NCBI RefSeq assembly: GCF_022899245.1
Contig: NZ_JALJAZ010000001.1
Coordinates: forward strand, 662,501-726,500
DNA: 64,000 bases
DNA from: Falsirhodobacter halotolerans
Lineage (GTDB): Bacteria; Pseudomonadota; Alphaproteobacteria; Rhodobacterales; Rhodobacteraceae
Reading direction: 5' to 3'
Of this stretch, positions 54,534-63,366 are shown in pieces. The position numbers and the translations under genes are program-made. Positions within the stretch are counted from its first letter, which is position 1, and the number at the start of each line of letters is the position of its first letter. The notes under the pieces were generated by a model, which worked only from the letters and a program-made list of their open reading frames with translations, was not told where the DNA came from and did no database searches.

Positions 54534-55160
54534 TCAGGTCGTGGCGGACGGGCGATACCGGTCGAACCGGGCGTAATCGTCGGCGTAATGTTCGCGGATC
54601 ATCGCCGCAAGGTCGGGATCGACGGGGGCGCTGTCATAGGTGCCGACCAGCGCCCGCCCGATGGGGGCCACCGTCGTCGGGCCCGCCCAATCGTCCAGCC
54701 AGGCCGACAGGCCGTCCAGCCCGTCCTCCAGATGAAAAATCGTGCACCATTCGGGAACGAACGCGCCCTGTGTGCGGAAATGATCGTCATAGCGGGCGTG
54801 TTCGCCGTCGTTGAACCCCCGCACCCGGGTCAGCCAGGTTTCCAACGTCTCCTCGGCCGGGATCTTGCCGCGTTTGGTCTGATGGTAATGAAAGGCGCTG
54901 CGCACCCGCGCCACCGGATCACGCACCACGGCAAAGCCCGCATCGAAGAACCCATCGGGGAACAGCAGCGCCAGTTGCCTGGCAGGCAGGTGCTGGGGCG
55001 AGGTGCGTGTCCAGTTGTGCTTGTTGCCCGGCGCATGGCGGCGGTTCAGGAAGGCCGCGGGCCCGAAGCGTCGGACCAGATGATCTTCGATGCTGGTTCC
55101 GGCGCATTTCGGCACATGGGCGAAAAACAGCAATTGGCCCGCGTGTTTGAATATCGGCAT
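54534..55160 (-). CDS. Sulfotransferase family protein
   Basis: This 208-residue protein is of the sulfotransferase-2 (carbohydrate type) superfamily, which moves sulfate from PAPS to a sugar hydroxyl. The 5'-phosphosulfate loop is PKCAGTS (17-23) and the 3'-phosphate motif is VVRDPVARVRSAFHYH near residues 77-92. No signal or membrane segment is visible. ATG 55160 has AGGGA upstream; ATG 55178 is an alternative. It is divergent from a GT61 gene at the edge of the polysaccharide locus, so a sugar-chain acceptor is the best guess. Confidence 0.85.
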   Translation of the reverse strand: MPIFKHAGQLLFFAHVPKCAGTSIEDHLVRRFGPAAFLNRRHAPGNKHNWTRTSPQHLPARQLALLFPDGFFDAGFAVVRDPVARVRSAFHYHQTKRGKIPAEETLETWLTRVRGFNDGEHARYDDHFRTQGAFVPEWCTIFHLEDGLDGLSAWLDDWAGPTTVAPIGRALVGTYDSAPVDPDLAAMIREHYADDYARFDRYRPSATT

Positions 55161-55193
55161 CGGTCGTCCCTGTCGCATGTCGCCGGGGAAAGA

Positions 55194-55222
55194 TTGACCT
55201 AGGCGGGCGTCCTTGGCAAGAT
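55194..55222 (+). promoter_or_regulatory. Candidate promoter of the first GT61 gene
   Basis: TTGACC (55194-55199) is followed after 17 bp by CAAGAT (55217-55222), 40 bp before the start at 55262. It lies in the only gap between the divergent sulfotransferase and GT61 genes. The -10 match is weak. Confidence 0.4.
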
Positions 55223-55261
55223 CACCCGACCGCAAGAGCGCAGCCGGAGACCGACGAAGAC

Positions 55262-56353
55262 ATGGACAGGCCCCAGGTTCCGGATGTCCGGTTGCCCGCC
55301 CCGAACCCGGCGGATGGATGGGCGCGCAGCGTTCTGCGGGTGCAGGGCGGGGTGATCGATCCGGCGGATGGCGGGCTGTGGCATCAGGGCGCGCTGTGCC
55401 CCGAGGCCGCGCTTTATCGTTGGCGGCGGGCGCAGCGCGGCGGGCGCGGCACCTGCCCAAGCGCGGCGCAGCCCCTGGCCGGGCGGCATCTGTGGGGCGG
55501 CACGCTGTTCTTCCATTTCGGACATTTTCTGGCCGAATCCCTGCAACGCCTGTGGGGCGCGGCCGACAGCGGCGCCCAGTCGATCCTGTTCACGCCCGAA
55601 CGCCTGCGCGGCAAGCGGCCCGATCAGTTGGCCGGGTATCAAAAGCAGATCCTGGAACGGCTGGGCATCACCTTGCCGGTGCGCATCGTCTATGACCCCC
55701 TTCAGGTGGAGGATCTGATCATTCCGGGGCCGGGCTTCGGTCTGGGCGTCATGGCGACCGGTACGCCCGAGTTTCGCGATTTCGCGCGGCGGCTGGATCC
55801 CGGGCCTGCGGCGGGCGGGGCGAAGAAGCTCTATATCTCGCGCACGGCATTGCACAAGAAGACGGGCAGCGTTCTGGCCGAACAGGCGCTGGAACGGATG
55901 CTGGCGGCCGAGGGGTTCGCGATCTATCACCCCCAGCGGCATTCCATCGCCGATCAATTGGCCACCTTCCGCAACGCGACCCATCTTCTGGGGCCGGACG
56001 GGTCGGCCTTTCATCTGGCGGGGTTCATCACGCAGCCGCATCAGACCTTCACCCTGATCAAACGCCGCAGCGCCAAGGAATACATCACCTTCTTCGACCA
56101 ACTGGTGGGGGCGGGCGCGGATGTGGCGGTGATCGACGCCGTGGCGGCGGACTGGATCCGGCCCGGCAAGACCAAAGCCGACGACATGAGCTGGGGCGAG
56201 CTGGATTTCGCGGCCCTGTCAGTCGCACTTCTGGAGCGGGGATTGATCGACCGCCCCTTGCCCGAAACGGCCCCCCCTTTCGATGCCGAGATGGACGAGA
56301 TTGCCGCGATCCACAACGGGGCGATGACGCGCATCCCCGTGGCCGCCGCCTGA
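55262..56353 (+). CDS. Glycosyltransferase family 61 protein (first copy)
   Basis: This 363-residue protein belongs to the GT61/DUF563 family, whose members transfer sugars such as xylose or arabinose. Motifs are GRHLWGG (74-80), HFGHFLAES (85-93), KKLYISRTAL in mid-protein and HLLGPDGSAFHL near the end. No transmembrane segment is seen. It shares architecture with the gene at 60567 (GRHIWGG, HFGHFLTES, EKIYISRTK), so the two are paralogues. The sugar and acceptor are unknown. It is the first plus-strand gene of the glycan locus. Confidence 0.87.
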   Translation: MDRPQVPDVRLPAPNPADGWARSVLRVQGGVIDPADGGLWHQGALCPEAALYRWRRAQRGGRGTCPSAAQPLAGRHLWGGTLFFHFGHFLAESLQRLWGAADSGAQSILFTPERLRGKRPDQLAGYQKQILERLGITLPVRIVYDPLQVEDLIIPGPGFGLGVMATGTPEFRDFARRLDPGPAAGGAKKLYISRTALHKKTGSVLAEQALERMLAAEGFAIYHPQRHSIADQLATFRNATHLLGPDGSAFHLAGFITQPHQTFTLIKRRSAKEYITFFDQLVGAGADVAVIDAVAADWIRPGKTKADDMSWGELDFAALSVALLERGLIDRPLPETAPPFDAEMDEIAAIHNGAMTRIPVAAA

Positions 56354-56473
56354 TGGCGCGCCGCACGGTGGTCTAGGACCCCGTTCAGAAACGCCGCCCT
56401 ATCTTTCCCCGCGTCAAGTGAAGGGATGGGCGATGATCGGGAACGACTGGGCAGCAGGCGGCGGGGTGGGATC

Positions 56474-57283
56474 ATGACCGGCGTGGGGATCGGGCTGACC
56501 GTGGCCCAACCGATGTCCGGGGTGTCGGGCGCCGGTGCGCGGCCCTGGACGCCGCAGGATCTGCCGGCCCTTCGGGCGTGGTGGGATGCGTCGGATCGGG
56601 GAACGATGACCCTGGACGGGGCGGCCCTTGGCCAGTGGCGCGACAAGGTCGGCGGCATTGTGTGGACACAGGACACGGCGGCAAGCCGCCCCCAGTGGAA
56701 CGCCACGGCCCGCAACGGCACGCCGGGGGTCATCCTGTCGGGCGGGCGGACGATGGCGGGCGGGATCGGTGGCCTGCCCTTGGCGGCGGCGGCGCGGTCC
56801 ATGCTCGTCTCGGCCTGGTCGGACGAACCGGCGGTCGGGCGGGTGGTGTTCGGCTGGGGCCGGTTCGCGCGCGGGCAGATGATGTGCCTGCGGGTCGGGA
56901 CGCGGTCGGATGCGATGCGGATCGACAAGCATTCGAACCCGGAAAATGCCACGGTCACCTGGGATGGGAAGGACCGTTGCGTCATCCACACCCGCGATGC
57001 GGGCACGACGGGGACGTTCGCATTCTGGGTGGACGGCACGGCCGGCGGGTCGGGCACCGGGGCGGGCATGGCCACCGCCACCGGCGGGTCGCAGCTTGGC
57101 AGCTATCCCGACGGCAGCAATGTGCCGGAGGCGACGGTCGTGCAGCAGATCCTAGTGTTCGACGACGTGCTGACGACCGAGGCGCGTCACAGGCTGGAAG
57201 GGTGGGAATCGCACAAGACGGGCAAGGGGGGCTGGAACCTGCCCGAAGGTCATCCGTTCCGCGCCGCCCCGCCCATGGTCTGA
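56474..57283 (+). CDS. LamG/concanavalin-like domain protein of unknown function
   Basis: This 269-residue beta-rich protein resembles concanavalin A/LamG-like jelly-roll proteins. Clues are LRAWWDASD near the start, repeated QWRDKVGG-like and GTFAFWVDG stretches, and an end resembling the motif EGYLAHKWG...LP..HPY, here LEGWESHKTG.. and LPEGHPF. That ending is common in phage tail-fibre and bacterial surface proteins. No clear signal peptide is visible. ATG 56474 follows GGGGTGGGA; ATG 56426 is possible. It lies between two glycosyltransferase genes. A lectin-like role in the glycan system is inference. Confidence 0.7.
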   Translation: MTGVGIGLTVAQPMSGVSGAGARPWTPQDLPALRAWWDASDRGTMTLDGAALGQWRDKVGGIVWTQDTAASRPQWNATARNGTPGVILSGGRTMAGGIGGLPLAAAARSMLVSAWSDEPAVGRVVFGWGRFARGQMMCLRVGTRSDAMRIDKHSNPENATVTWDGKDRCVIHTRDAGTTGTFAFWVDGTAGGSGTGAGMATATGGSQLGSYPDGSNVPEATVVQQILVFDDVLTTEARHRLEGWESHKTGKGGWNLPEGHPFRAAPPMV

Positions 57284-57346
57284 CACGCCAATCCCGAACA
57301 GGGGCGGGCCCCCGGGGCCGGGGCCGCCCCATCGGACAATCGTTCA

Positions 57347-57389
57347 TTGACTAGTTCACATGCATCGGGAATGAATAGCGTTATTCCCG
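57347..57389 (+). promoter_or_regulatory. Promoter-like TTGACT with an overlapping palindrome
   Basis: TTGACT (57347-57352) lies 18 to 19 bp before ATGAAT/TGAATA. An imperfect palindrome spans 57366-57389 (CGGGAATGAA-TAGCG-TTATTCCCG, one bulged base) just before the start at 57399. This AT-rich patch stands out from the surrounding GC-rich sequence, including a GC-rich inverted repeat at about 57301-57330 that may end the previous transcript. Confidence 0.4.
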
Positions 57390-57398
57390 AACGGCAAA

Positions 57399-58496
57399 AT
57401 GTTGGACCAGGATATGACCGCGACCCCGCACCTTCATGACCTCTCCATTATCTTCGTTCTGGACCCGCCGGGATTGACCCGCGACAGCATCGTGCTGCTG
57501 TCCTCCATCCGTCACGTTCTGGGCGATGTGAAGGTCATCGCCTATTGCCCGTCGAACAAGCGCGAATTCCTGTTCCCCTATGTCACCGAATTCTATGACC
57601 GCATGGGGGCGGAGATCCGGTTCATGGAGCCGACGGACGCCTTCGCCTCGTTCTACAAGCAGGGCAACAAGATCCTGGCCTGTCTGGAGCCGCGCGACAC
57701 CGAATACACCCTGTTTCTGGACACCGACACGGCCATCGTGGCCCCCTTCGACCGCGCCGATCTGGTGGGCGCGGGCGAGGTGGGCGTCGTGCCCGAAGGG
57801 GTGCAGGGCTGGGGCGGCAACCCCGGATCGTGGGAATACGTTTATGACAAGTTCGGCCTGCCTTTCCCCGAGGAGCGCGTCCGTCTGATCCGCAGCCACA
57901 AGCTGAGCCTGCCGTATTGGAATGCGGGGATGATCGCCTTTCCCACCGGCTCGGGCTTTGCCGAAAGCTGGTTCCGCGTGGCGACCGAACTGGATGCCGA
58001 CCCGAATGTCGTGAACAAGCGCCCGTGGCTCGATCAGATCGCCCTGCCGCTGGCGATCGCGGCCAGCGGGCTTGGCGCGCGCGAATTGGGCAAAGAATGG
58101 AACCTGTCCATCTCGCATCCCGGGCATGAGCGGCATCATGAGAAGTTCTTTCGCAACATCAACGCGGTGGAGGCGAAGATCGTGCATTTCCACCAGGCCA
58201 AGTTCTTCCGCGGCACGCGGTTCGCCGAGGTGGCGGATCAGGCCATCGCGGCCAACACCAAGTTCGCCGATCTGGCCGAACTGACCGCGCCCGGCGATGC
58301 GATCGCCGCGCGTCGCGCCGAGGTGTGGGGGCGGTTTGGCGAGTTGAAGAAGATCAAGGTGCGCTCGCCCGAAGAGAAGGCCGAGATGCATTTGCTGAGC
58401 CAGGAAAAGAACCAGATCAAGGCCCGCCGCACCAGCTTGGATCTTCAACTGCAATCCGCCCCCGACAGCATCGTGAAGCCGAAGGTGTCGGGTTGA
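57399..58496 (+). CDS. Putative GT-A type glycosyltransferase
   Basis: This 365-residue cytoplasmic protein has the nucleotide-sugar motif DTD (Asp108-Thr-Asp110 in LFLDTDTAI) in a GT-A-like fold, preceded by a beta-alpha-beta stretch (LSIIFVLDPPGLT). A conserved PYWNAGMIAFPTGSGF segment about residue 173 is typical of GT8-like enzymes. The C-terminal 70 residues are strongly helical with many Lys and Glu and may be a coiled coil. ATG 57399 has no good ribosome-binding site and ATG 57414 is an alternative. Cotranscription with the next genes is likely. Donor and acceptor are unknown. Confidence 0.75.
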   Translation: MLDQDMTATPHLHDLSIIFVLDPPGLTRDSIVLLSSIRHVLGDVKVIAYCPSNKREFLFPYVTEFYDRMGAEIRFMEPTDAFASFYKQGNKILACLEPRDTEYTLFLDTDTAIVAPFDRADLVGAGEVGVVPEGVQGWGGNPGSWEYVYDKFGLPFPEERVRLIRSHKLSLPYWNAGMIAFPTGSGFAESWFRVATELDADPNVVNKRPWLDQIALPLAIAASGLGARELGKEWNLSISHPGHERHHEKFFRNINAVEAKIVHFHQAKFFRGTRFAEVADQAIAANTKFADLAELTAPGDAIAARRAEVWGRFGELKKIKVRSPEEKAEMHLLSQEKNQIKARRTSLDLQLQSAPDSIVKPKVSG

Positions 58497-58539
58497 CGCG
58501 CCCGACCGGAACCGCCTTGCGACAGAAGGGTCCGAAGGC

Positions 58540-60570
58540 ATGACACCCAAATCGCCCGACCTTGCCCCCATCGGTTCCCTGTGGATCGACGGCGCGATCT
58601 CATGGTTGGAGATCGCATCGCTGCAGAGCTTTGTCGATCTGGGGCATGACGTCGTGCTCTATACCTATGGCGATGTGCCCAACGCGCCGAAGGGCGTGAC
58701 GGTGCGCGATGCGCGCGAGGTGTGGGAGAACGAGGATATCCTCGTTTACAAAAGTGCAAACAGCCCCGCCCTTCACGCCGACATCTTTCGCGTGAAGATG
58801 GTTTTGGTGACGGGCCGGGTGTGGGTTGATACGGACGTCATCGCCCTCAAGCCATTCCTCAAAAGCGCCGAGTGGTTCATCGGCCATGAGCGGGAAGACA
58901 AGCTTGAGCTTGGGAACGCCGTTTTCGGAATGCCGCAGACATCGAAGCTGCTTGGCAAACTGGATGACCTGTTTTCCGCGCCGCAGCCCGTCCCGCCATG
59001 GATGAACCGCAAGCAGCGGGACGAGATCACCCGTCGTTGGCAGGAAGAGCCGGGGTTCGGCATCGGTGATCTGCCATGGGGCACATTCGGCCCGAAGGCC
59101 GTGACCCAATTCGCCATCGCGACCGAGGAAATCGGGCACGCGGCCCCGCAATCGGCGTTCTTCCCCGTGGCGTTCAACGACCGCAAGGTTCTGGTCGATC
59201 CAAGCCAGGCCGAGGATCTGGACGCGCGGATGGCGGAAGCGGGCAGCTACTCCGTCCACCTTTATTCCCGCTGGTTGCGCAAGGTGGCGTCGCGCTCCGA
59301 TATCGGTCTGCCTGATCGGAACAGCTGGATCGGGCGCTGGGCCGCCGGGCGGGGGATCGTGGACTATCCGTCCCCCGTGCGCGCGCCGGCGGCGACCGAA
59401 GCGACGCCGGACGATGCCCCGCCGCAGGATCCCGCCGCCGTCAAGGCCGCCCGAGAGGAAGCGCGCCGGATCGAGGCCGAGGTCGCCGCCGCCAGCGCCG
59501 CCGCCCTGTCCGATCTGGAGGCGCGCAAGGCCCGCATTCCCGGCGGGCCGAACCTGTCCCGCCACGGCAATGTCCGCATCGTGACCATGGCGAAGGACGA
59601 AGGGCCCTATGTCCTGGAATGGGTGGCGCATCATCATGTGCTGGGGTTCACCGACATCCTCGCCTATACCAACGATTGCACCGACGGCACGGACGAGATG
59701 TTCGACGCGCTGGCGGCCTGCGGATTGTGCACCCGGCTGGACAACCCGCAGTGGCGGGACAAGCCGCCGCAGTCGCGAGCGCTGCACTGGGCCGAGCAGA
59801 ACCCGCTGGTCATTGGCGCGGACTGGCTGCTGGTCATGGATCTGGACGAATTCGTGACGGTGAAGGGGGGCGATCACCGGATCGACGGCCTGATCGACGA
59901 GGTTCTTGGGCGCGACGCGACCGGCCTGTGCCTGACCTGGCGGTTCTTCGGCAGTGCGGGTGCGCGGGACTTCGAGGCGGGGCCCGTCACCGAACGGCTG
60001 ACGCAGGCCGCGCCCGACGATTTCGTCAAGGGGTCGGGCATCAAGACCCTGTTCAAGACCGACCCGCATCTGGCGCTGGCCATCCACCGCCCGTATCTGA
60101 ACATGCGCTTCGCCCGGAGCGAGGAGGGCAAGGCCTATCCCGTGGCGTGGGTGAACGGCGACGGCGAGGCGATTGACGGCAAGAACCTTAAATGGCGGCT
60201 GAACATCCGCGAGATCGGCTATGGCCTGGCGCAGATGAACCATTACGGTGTGAAATCGCGCGAGGAATACATGCTGCGCCGCCTGCGCGGGGATGTTCTG
60301 GACAATCATTCCAAATACGACGAAGGCTATTTCGGCCTGTTCGACCGCAACGAGATCGAGGACCGGTCGGCCCTGCTACTGAAGGCCCGCCGCGATGCGC
60401 TGATTGCGGACTTGCTGACCGTCCCGGCCGTGCGCGCCGCCGCCGACCTTGTGGAAAAGCGGCGGCAGGCGAAACTGGCGCGGCTGCGCGCCTCGGACGG
60501 GTTCGAGGCGGCGATGGACCGGCTGGAACCGCTGCCGATCGACGTCGCGATGAAGGTGAAACGGAAATGA
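58540..60570 (+). CDS. Double-domain glycosyltransferase (GT32-like plus GT2/GT92-like)
   Basis: This 676-residue protein looks like a fusion. Residues 1-275 form a GT32/capsular-synthesis-like domain with a DXD motif, Asp97-Thr-Asp99 in VWVDTDV. Residues about 280-335 are an Ala/Pro/Glu-rich linker with a helical stretch. Residues about 340-640 form a second glycosyltransferase domain with VTMAKDEGPYVLEWVAHH (347-364), the GT92/DUF4922-like entry, and MDLDEF (433-438). No membrane segments are visible. It starts 43 bp after the preceding GT-A gene. Its stop overlaps the following GT61 start by four bases. Sequential sugar additions by one protein are inferred. Confidence 0.8.
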   Translation: MTPKSPDLAPIGSLWIDGAISWLEIASLQSFVDLGHDVVLYTYGDVPNAPKGVTVRDAREVWENEDILVYKSANSPALHADIFRVKMVLVTGRVWVDTDVIALKPFLKSAEWFIGHEREDKLELGNAVFGMPQTSKLLGKLDDLFSAPQPVPPWMNRKQRDEITRRWQEEPGFGIGDLPWGTFGPKAVTQFAIATEEIGHAAPQSAFFPVAFNDRKVLVDPSQAEDLDARMAEAGSYSVHLYSRWLRKVASRSDIGLPDRNSWIGRWAAGRGIVDYPSPVRAPAATEATPDDAPPQDPAAVKAAREEARRIEAEVAAASAAALSDLEARKARIPGGPNLSRHGNVRIVTMAKDEGPYVLEWVAHHHVLGFTDILAYTNDCTDGTDEMFDALAACGLCTRLDNPQWRDKPPQSRALHWAEQNPLVIGADWLLVMDLDEFVTVKGGDHRIDGLIDEVLGRDATGLCLTWRFFGSAGARDFEAGPVTERLTQAAPDDFVKGSGIKTLFKTDPHLALAIHRPYLNMRFARSEEGKAYPVAWVNGDGEAIDGKNLKWRLNIREIGYGLAQMNHYGVKSREEYMLRRLRGDVLDNHSKYDEGYFGLFDRNEIEDRSALLLKARRDALIADLLTVPAVRAAADLVEKRRQAKLARLRASDGFEAAMDRLEPLPIDVAMKVKRK

Positions 60571-61730
60571 AGACGGGCATGGCGCAACGCAAAGGGGACG
60601 GGGTGAATATGGATACAAGTCAGATGCCCATGCCCGATGCCGGATGGTCGCGCGAGATTCCGGTGCTGAACGACGCGATCGTCTGGCCCGCCGGGGAAAT
60701 GCGCCGTGTGCAGATGTGCGGGCTGACCCACTCCGATGGGCGGGATGTGCCGGAAGGGGCCTTGTTTCGCGGGGATACCCGCCTGATGACCCCGGTCGTG
60801 GACCGCGAGCCGCCGACGGCGCGCCTGTCCGGGCGTCACATCTGGGGCGGTCAGGTCTTCGCCCATTTCGGCCACTTCCTGACCGAAAGCATCTCGCGCC
60901 TCTGGGCCGTCAAGAACAGCGATGCCGAAAGCCTGATCCTGATCGGCAAGCATGAAAATCTGGTCGATCTGTCGAAATGGCAGAAGCGGTTTCTTGAGAT
61001 CATGGAGATCGACAAGCCGATCACCTTCATCCGCGAACCGACCCGGATCGAGACGCTGGAGGTGCCGGGGCAGGGCTTCGGTCTTGGTCCCATCGCGCTT
61101 GGCACGCCCGAATTCCGCGCCTCGTTGAACGTGCTGGAGCGGACGGTGGCGCCGCAGGGGGCGGAGAAGATCTATATCTCGCGCACCAAGACCGGCAAGA
61201 AGGGCCGCATCCTGAACGAGGTCGCGCTGGAGGCCAACCTGATCGCGCAGGGCTATACCGCCTATCATCCGCAGGAACACAGCCTTGAGGATCAGCTGGC
61301 CCAATACCGCGCGGCCACCCATGTCATCGGTCTGGACAGTTCCGCCTTCCACCTGCTGGGGCTGGTGGCGCGGCCCGATCAGAAGATCGCGGTGATCCTG
61401 CGGCGCAACATGATGGCCTATATCAACATCGAACGGCAGTTGACGGGGATGCTGGGCCGCCGCCCCGACATCATCAACACGTTGTTGGGCGATTGGATGC
61501 CGCCGGGGCAGAAGGCCGCGAACCGTCTCAGCTGGGGGCAGGTGGACCACGCGCTGCTGGGCCAGCGTCTGACCGAGCTTGGGTATATCGACATGCCGGA
61601 CCGTTGGGCCGTGCCGACCGAGGCCGAGTTCAACGTGGCGTTCGCCAAGTTCAAGAAGCGGTTCGGCGGCGAGGTCGTCTTCCGCCCGGTTGACGAACCC
61701 ATCGAAAAGATGATTGAGCACACGTTCTGA
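60567..61730 (+). CDS. Glycosyltransferase family 61 protein (second copy)
   Basis: This 387-residue GT61/DUF563 protein is paralogous to the product at 55262, with GRHIWGG (89-95), HFGHFLTES (100-108), EKIYISRTKTG and HVIGLDSSAFHL. The N-terminus is about 15 residues longer than in the first copy. The ATG at 60567 overlaps the preceding stop (ATGA); later starts at 60603 (GTG) and 60609 (ATG) also have a purine-rich site. The extra C-terminal 60 residues are hydrophilic. Its place just before the rhamnose genes suggests action on the same glycan. Confidence 0.85.
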   Translation: MKTGMAQRKGDGVNMDTSQMPMPDAGWSREIPVLNDAIVWPAGEMRRVQMCGLTHSDGRDVPEGALFRGDTRLMTPVVDREPPTARLSGRHIWGGQVFAHFGHFLTESISRLWAVKNSDAESLILIGKHENLVDLSKWQKRFLEIMEIDKPITFIREPTRIETLEVPGQGFGLGPIALGTPEFRASLNVLERTVAPQGAEKIYISRTKTGKKGRILNEVALEANLIAQGYTAYHPQEHSLEDQLAQYRAATHVIGLDSSAFHLLGLVARPDQKIAVILRRNMMAYINIERQLTGMLGRRPDIINTLLGDWMPPGQKAANRLSWGQVDHALLGQRLTELGYIDMPDRWAVPTEAEFNVAFAKFKKRFGGEVVFRPVDEPIEKMIEHTF

Positions 61731-61768
61731 CCAGGCCCAAACAGACAGTGATGGCGGAGACTGCCGGA

Positions 61769-62335
61769 ATGAAGATCGAGACGACCGCCCTCGACGGGGT
61801 GATGCTTCTGACCCCCCGACGCTTCGGGGACACGCGCGGGTTCTTTGCCGAAAGCTGGAACCGCAAGACCCTGTCGGCGGCGGGTCTGGACCTGCCGGAC
61901 TTCGTGCAGGACAACCATTCGCTGTCGGCCAAGGCCGGAACGGTGCGCGGATTGCACTTCCAGTCCCCGCCCCATGCGCAGGGCAAGCTGGTCCGCTGCG
62001 GACGCGGGGCGCTGTTCGACGTCGCGGTGGATGTGCGGGTGGGCAGCCCCACCTATGGCCATTGGTTCGGGGCCGAGTTGTCCTTTGACAACGGCGTGCA
62101 GCTTTGGATTCCGGCGGGATTCCTGCACGGATTCCTGACCTTGGTCGATGATACCGAGATTTGTTACAAATGCACCGATCACTACGCGCCCGAATGCGAC
62201 GGTGCGGTGCGGTGGGACAGCGCGGGCATCGACTGGCCCATGCCGGACGGGGTGACGCCGCTTCTGTCCGACAAGGACGCCGCCGCCGGAACGCTGGCCG
62301 ATTTCAAATCCCCCTTCACGATGGACAAGGCATGA
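61769..62335 (+). CDS. rfbC: dTDP-4-dehydrorhamnose 3,5-epimerase
   Basis: This 188-residue cupin-fold enzyme (RmlC) epimerises dTDP-4-keto-6-deoxyglucose at C3 and C5, the third step to dTDP-L-rhamnose. Catalytic residues match the family: His63 in RGLHFQ and Lys73 in QGKLVRC. The IPAGFLHGF segment is conserved as well. ATG 61769 is chosen from the usual N-terminus (IETTALDGV); ATG 61751 would add six residues. It overlaps rfbB by four bases. Confidence 0.95.
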   Translation: MKIETTALDGVMLLTPRRFGDTRGFFAESWNRKTLSAAGLDLPDFVQDNHSLSAKAGTVRGLHFQSPPHAQGKLVRCGRGALFDVAVDVRVGSPTYGHWFGAELSFDNGVQLWIPAGFLHGFLTLVDDTEICYKCTDHYAPECDGAVRWDSAGIDWPMPDGVTPLLSDKDAAAGTLADFKSPFTMDKA

Positions 62336-63366
62336 AACTCCTGATCACCGGCGGGGCCGGCTTCATCGGGTCGGCCGTGGTGCGGCAGGCGATCCGCGAC
62401 GGCCATGCGGTCGTGAACGTCGACGCGCTGACCTATGCCGCCTGTCTGGACAACGTGGCCGACGCGGCCACCAGCCCGGATTACACGTTCGAGCATGTGG
62501 ACATCCGCGACCGCGCGGCCCTGGACCGCGTCTTTGCCGCCCACCGCCCCGATGCGGTGATGCATCTGGCCGCCGAAAGCCATGTGGACCGGTCCATCGA
62601 CGGGCCGGGGGATTTCGTGCAGACGAACGTGATCGGCACCTTCAACATGCTGGAAGCCGCCCGCGCCTATTGGACCGCGCAGGGCCGCCCCGAGGGGTTC
62701 CGCTTCCACCACATCTCCACCGACGAGGTGTTCGGCACGCTGGGAGAGACGGGGCAGTTCACCGAAGACACCCCCTACGCGCCCAACAGCCCCTATTCCG
62801 CGTCGAAGGCGGGGTCGGATCATCTGGTGCGGGCGTGGCATGAAACCTATGGTCTGCCGGTGGTGATGACCAACTGCTCGAACAATTACGGGCCCTATCA
62901 CTTCCCCGAAAAGCTGATCCCGGTGGTGATCCTGAAGGCCCTGGCCGGGGAACCGATCCCCGTTTACGGCAAGGGGGAGAACGTCCGCGACTGGCTTTAT
63001 GTCGAGGATCATGCCGACGCCCTGCTGACCGTGGTGCAAAACGGCGCGGTCGGCCGCAGCTACAACATCGGGGGCGAGAATGAGGCGCGCAACATCGACA
63101 TCGTGCAGACCATCTGCGCGATCCTCGACCGCAAGCGGCCGAAGGATGCCGCCTATGCCGACCAGATCACCTTCGTGACGGACCGTCCGGGCCACGACCT
63201 GCGCTATGCCATCGACCCCGAACGCATCCGCACCGAACTGGGTTGGCGCCCGTCGGTCACGCTGGAGCAGGGTCTGGAAAAGACCGTCGACTGGTATCTG
63301 GGGCATGAGGAGTGGTGGCGCCCCTTGCAGGCCCGCGCCGGCGGGCGGCTGGGGACCAAGGCATGA
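62332..63366 (+). CDS. rfbB: dTDP-glucose 4,6-dehydratase
   Basis: This 344-residue short-chain-type dehydratase (RmlB) forms dTDP-4-keto-6-deoxyglucose. The NAD-binding motif GGAGFIG is at 7-13. The active-site segments are HISTDEVFG and [11 protein letters not shown] (YxxxK). The [12 protein letters not shown] segment near the end is also typical. The start overlaps the rfbC stop and the stop overlaps rfbD, so the three genes are translationally coupled. rfbA (glucose-1-phosphate thymidylyltransferase) is not seen in the window and may follow. Confidence 0.96.
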   Translation: MKLLITGGAGFIGSAVVRQAIRDGHAVVNVDALTYAACLDNVADAATSPDYTFEHVDIRDRAALDRVFAAHRPDAVMHLAAESHVDRSIDGPGDFVQTNVIGTFNMLEAARAYWTAQGRPEGFRFHHISTDEVFGTLGETGQFTEDTPYAPNSPYSASKAGSDHLVRAWHETYGLPVVMTNCSNNYGPYHFPEKLIPVVILKALAGEPIPVYGKGENVRDWLYVEDHADALLTVVQNGAVGRSYNIGGENEARNIDIVQTICAILDRKRPKDAAYADQITFVTDRPGHDLRYAIDPERIRTELGWRPSVTLEQGLEKTVDWYLGHEEWWRPLQARAGGRLGTKA

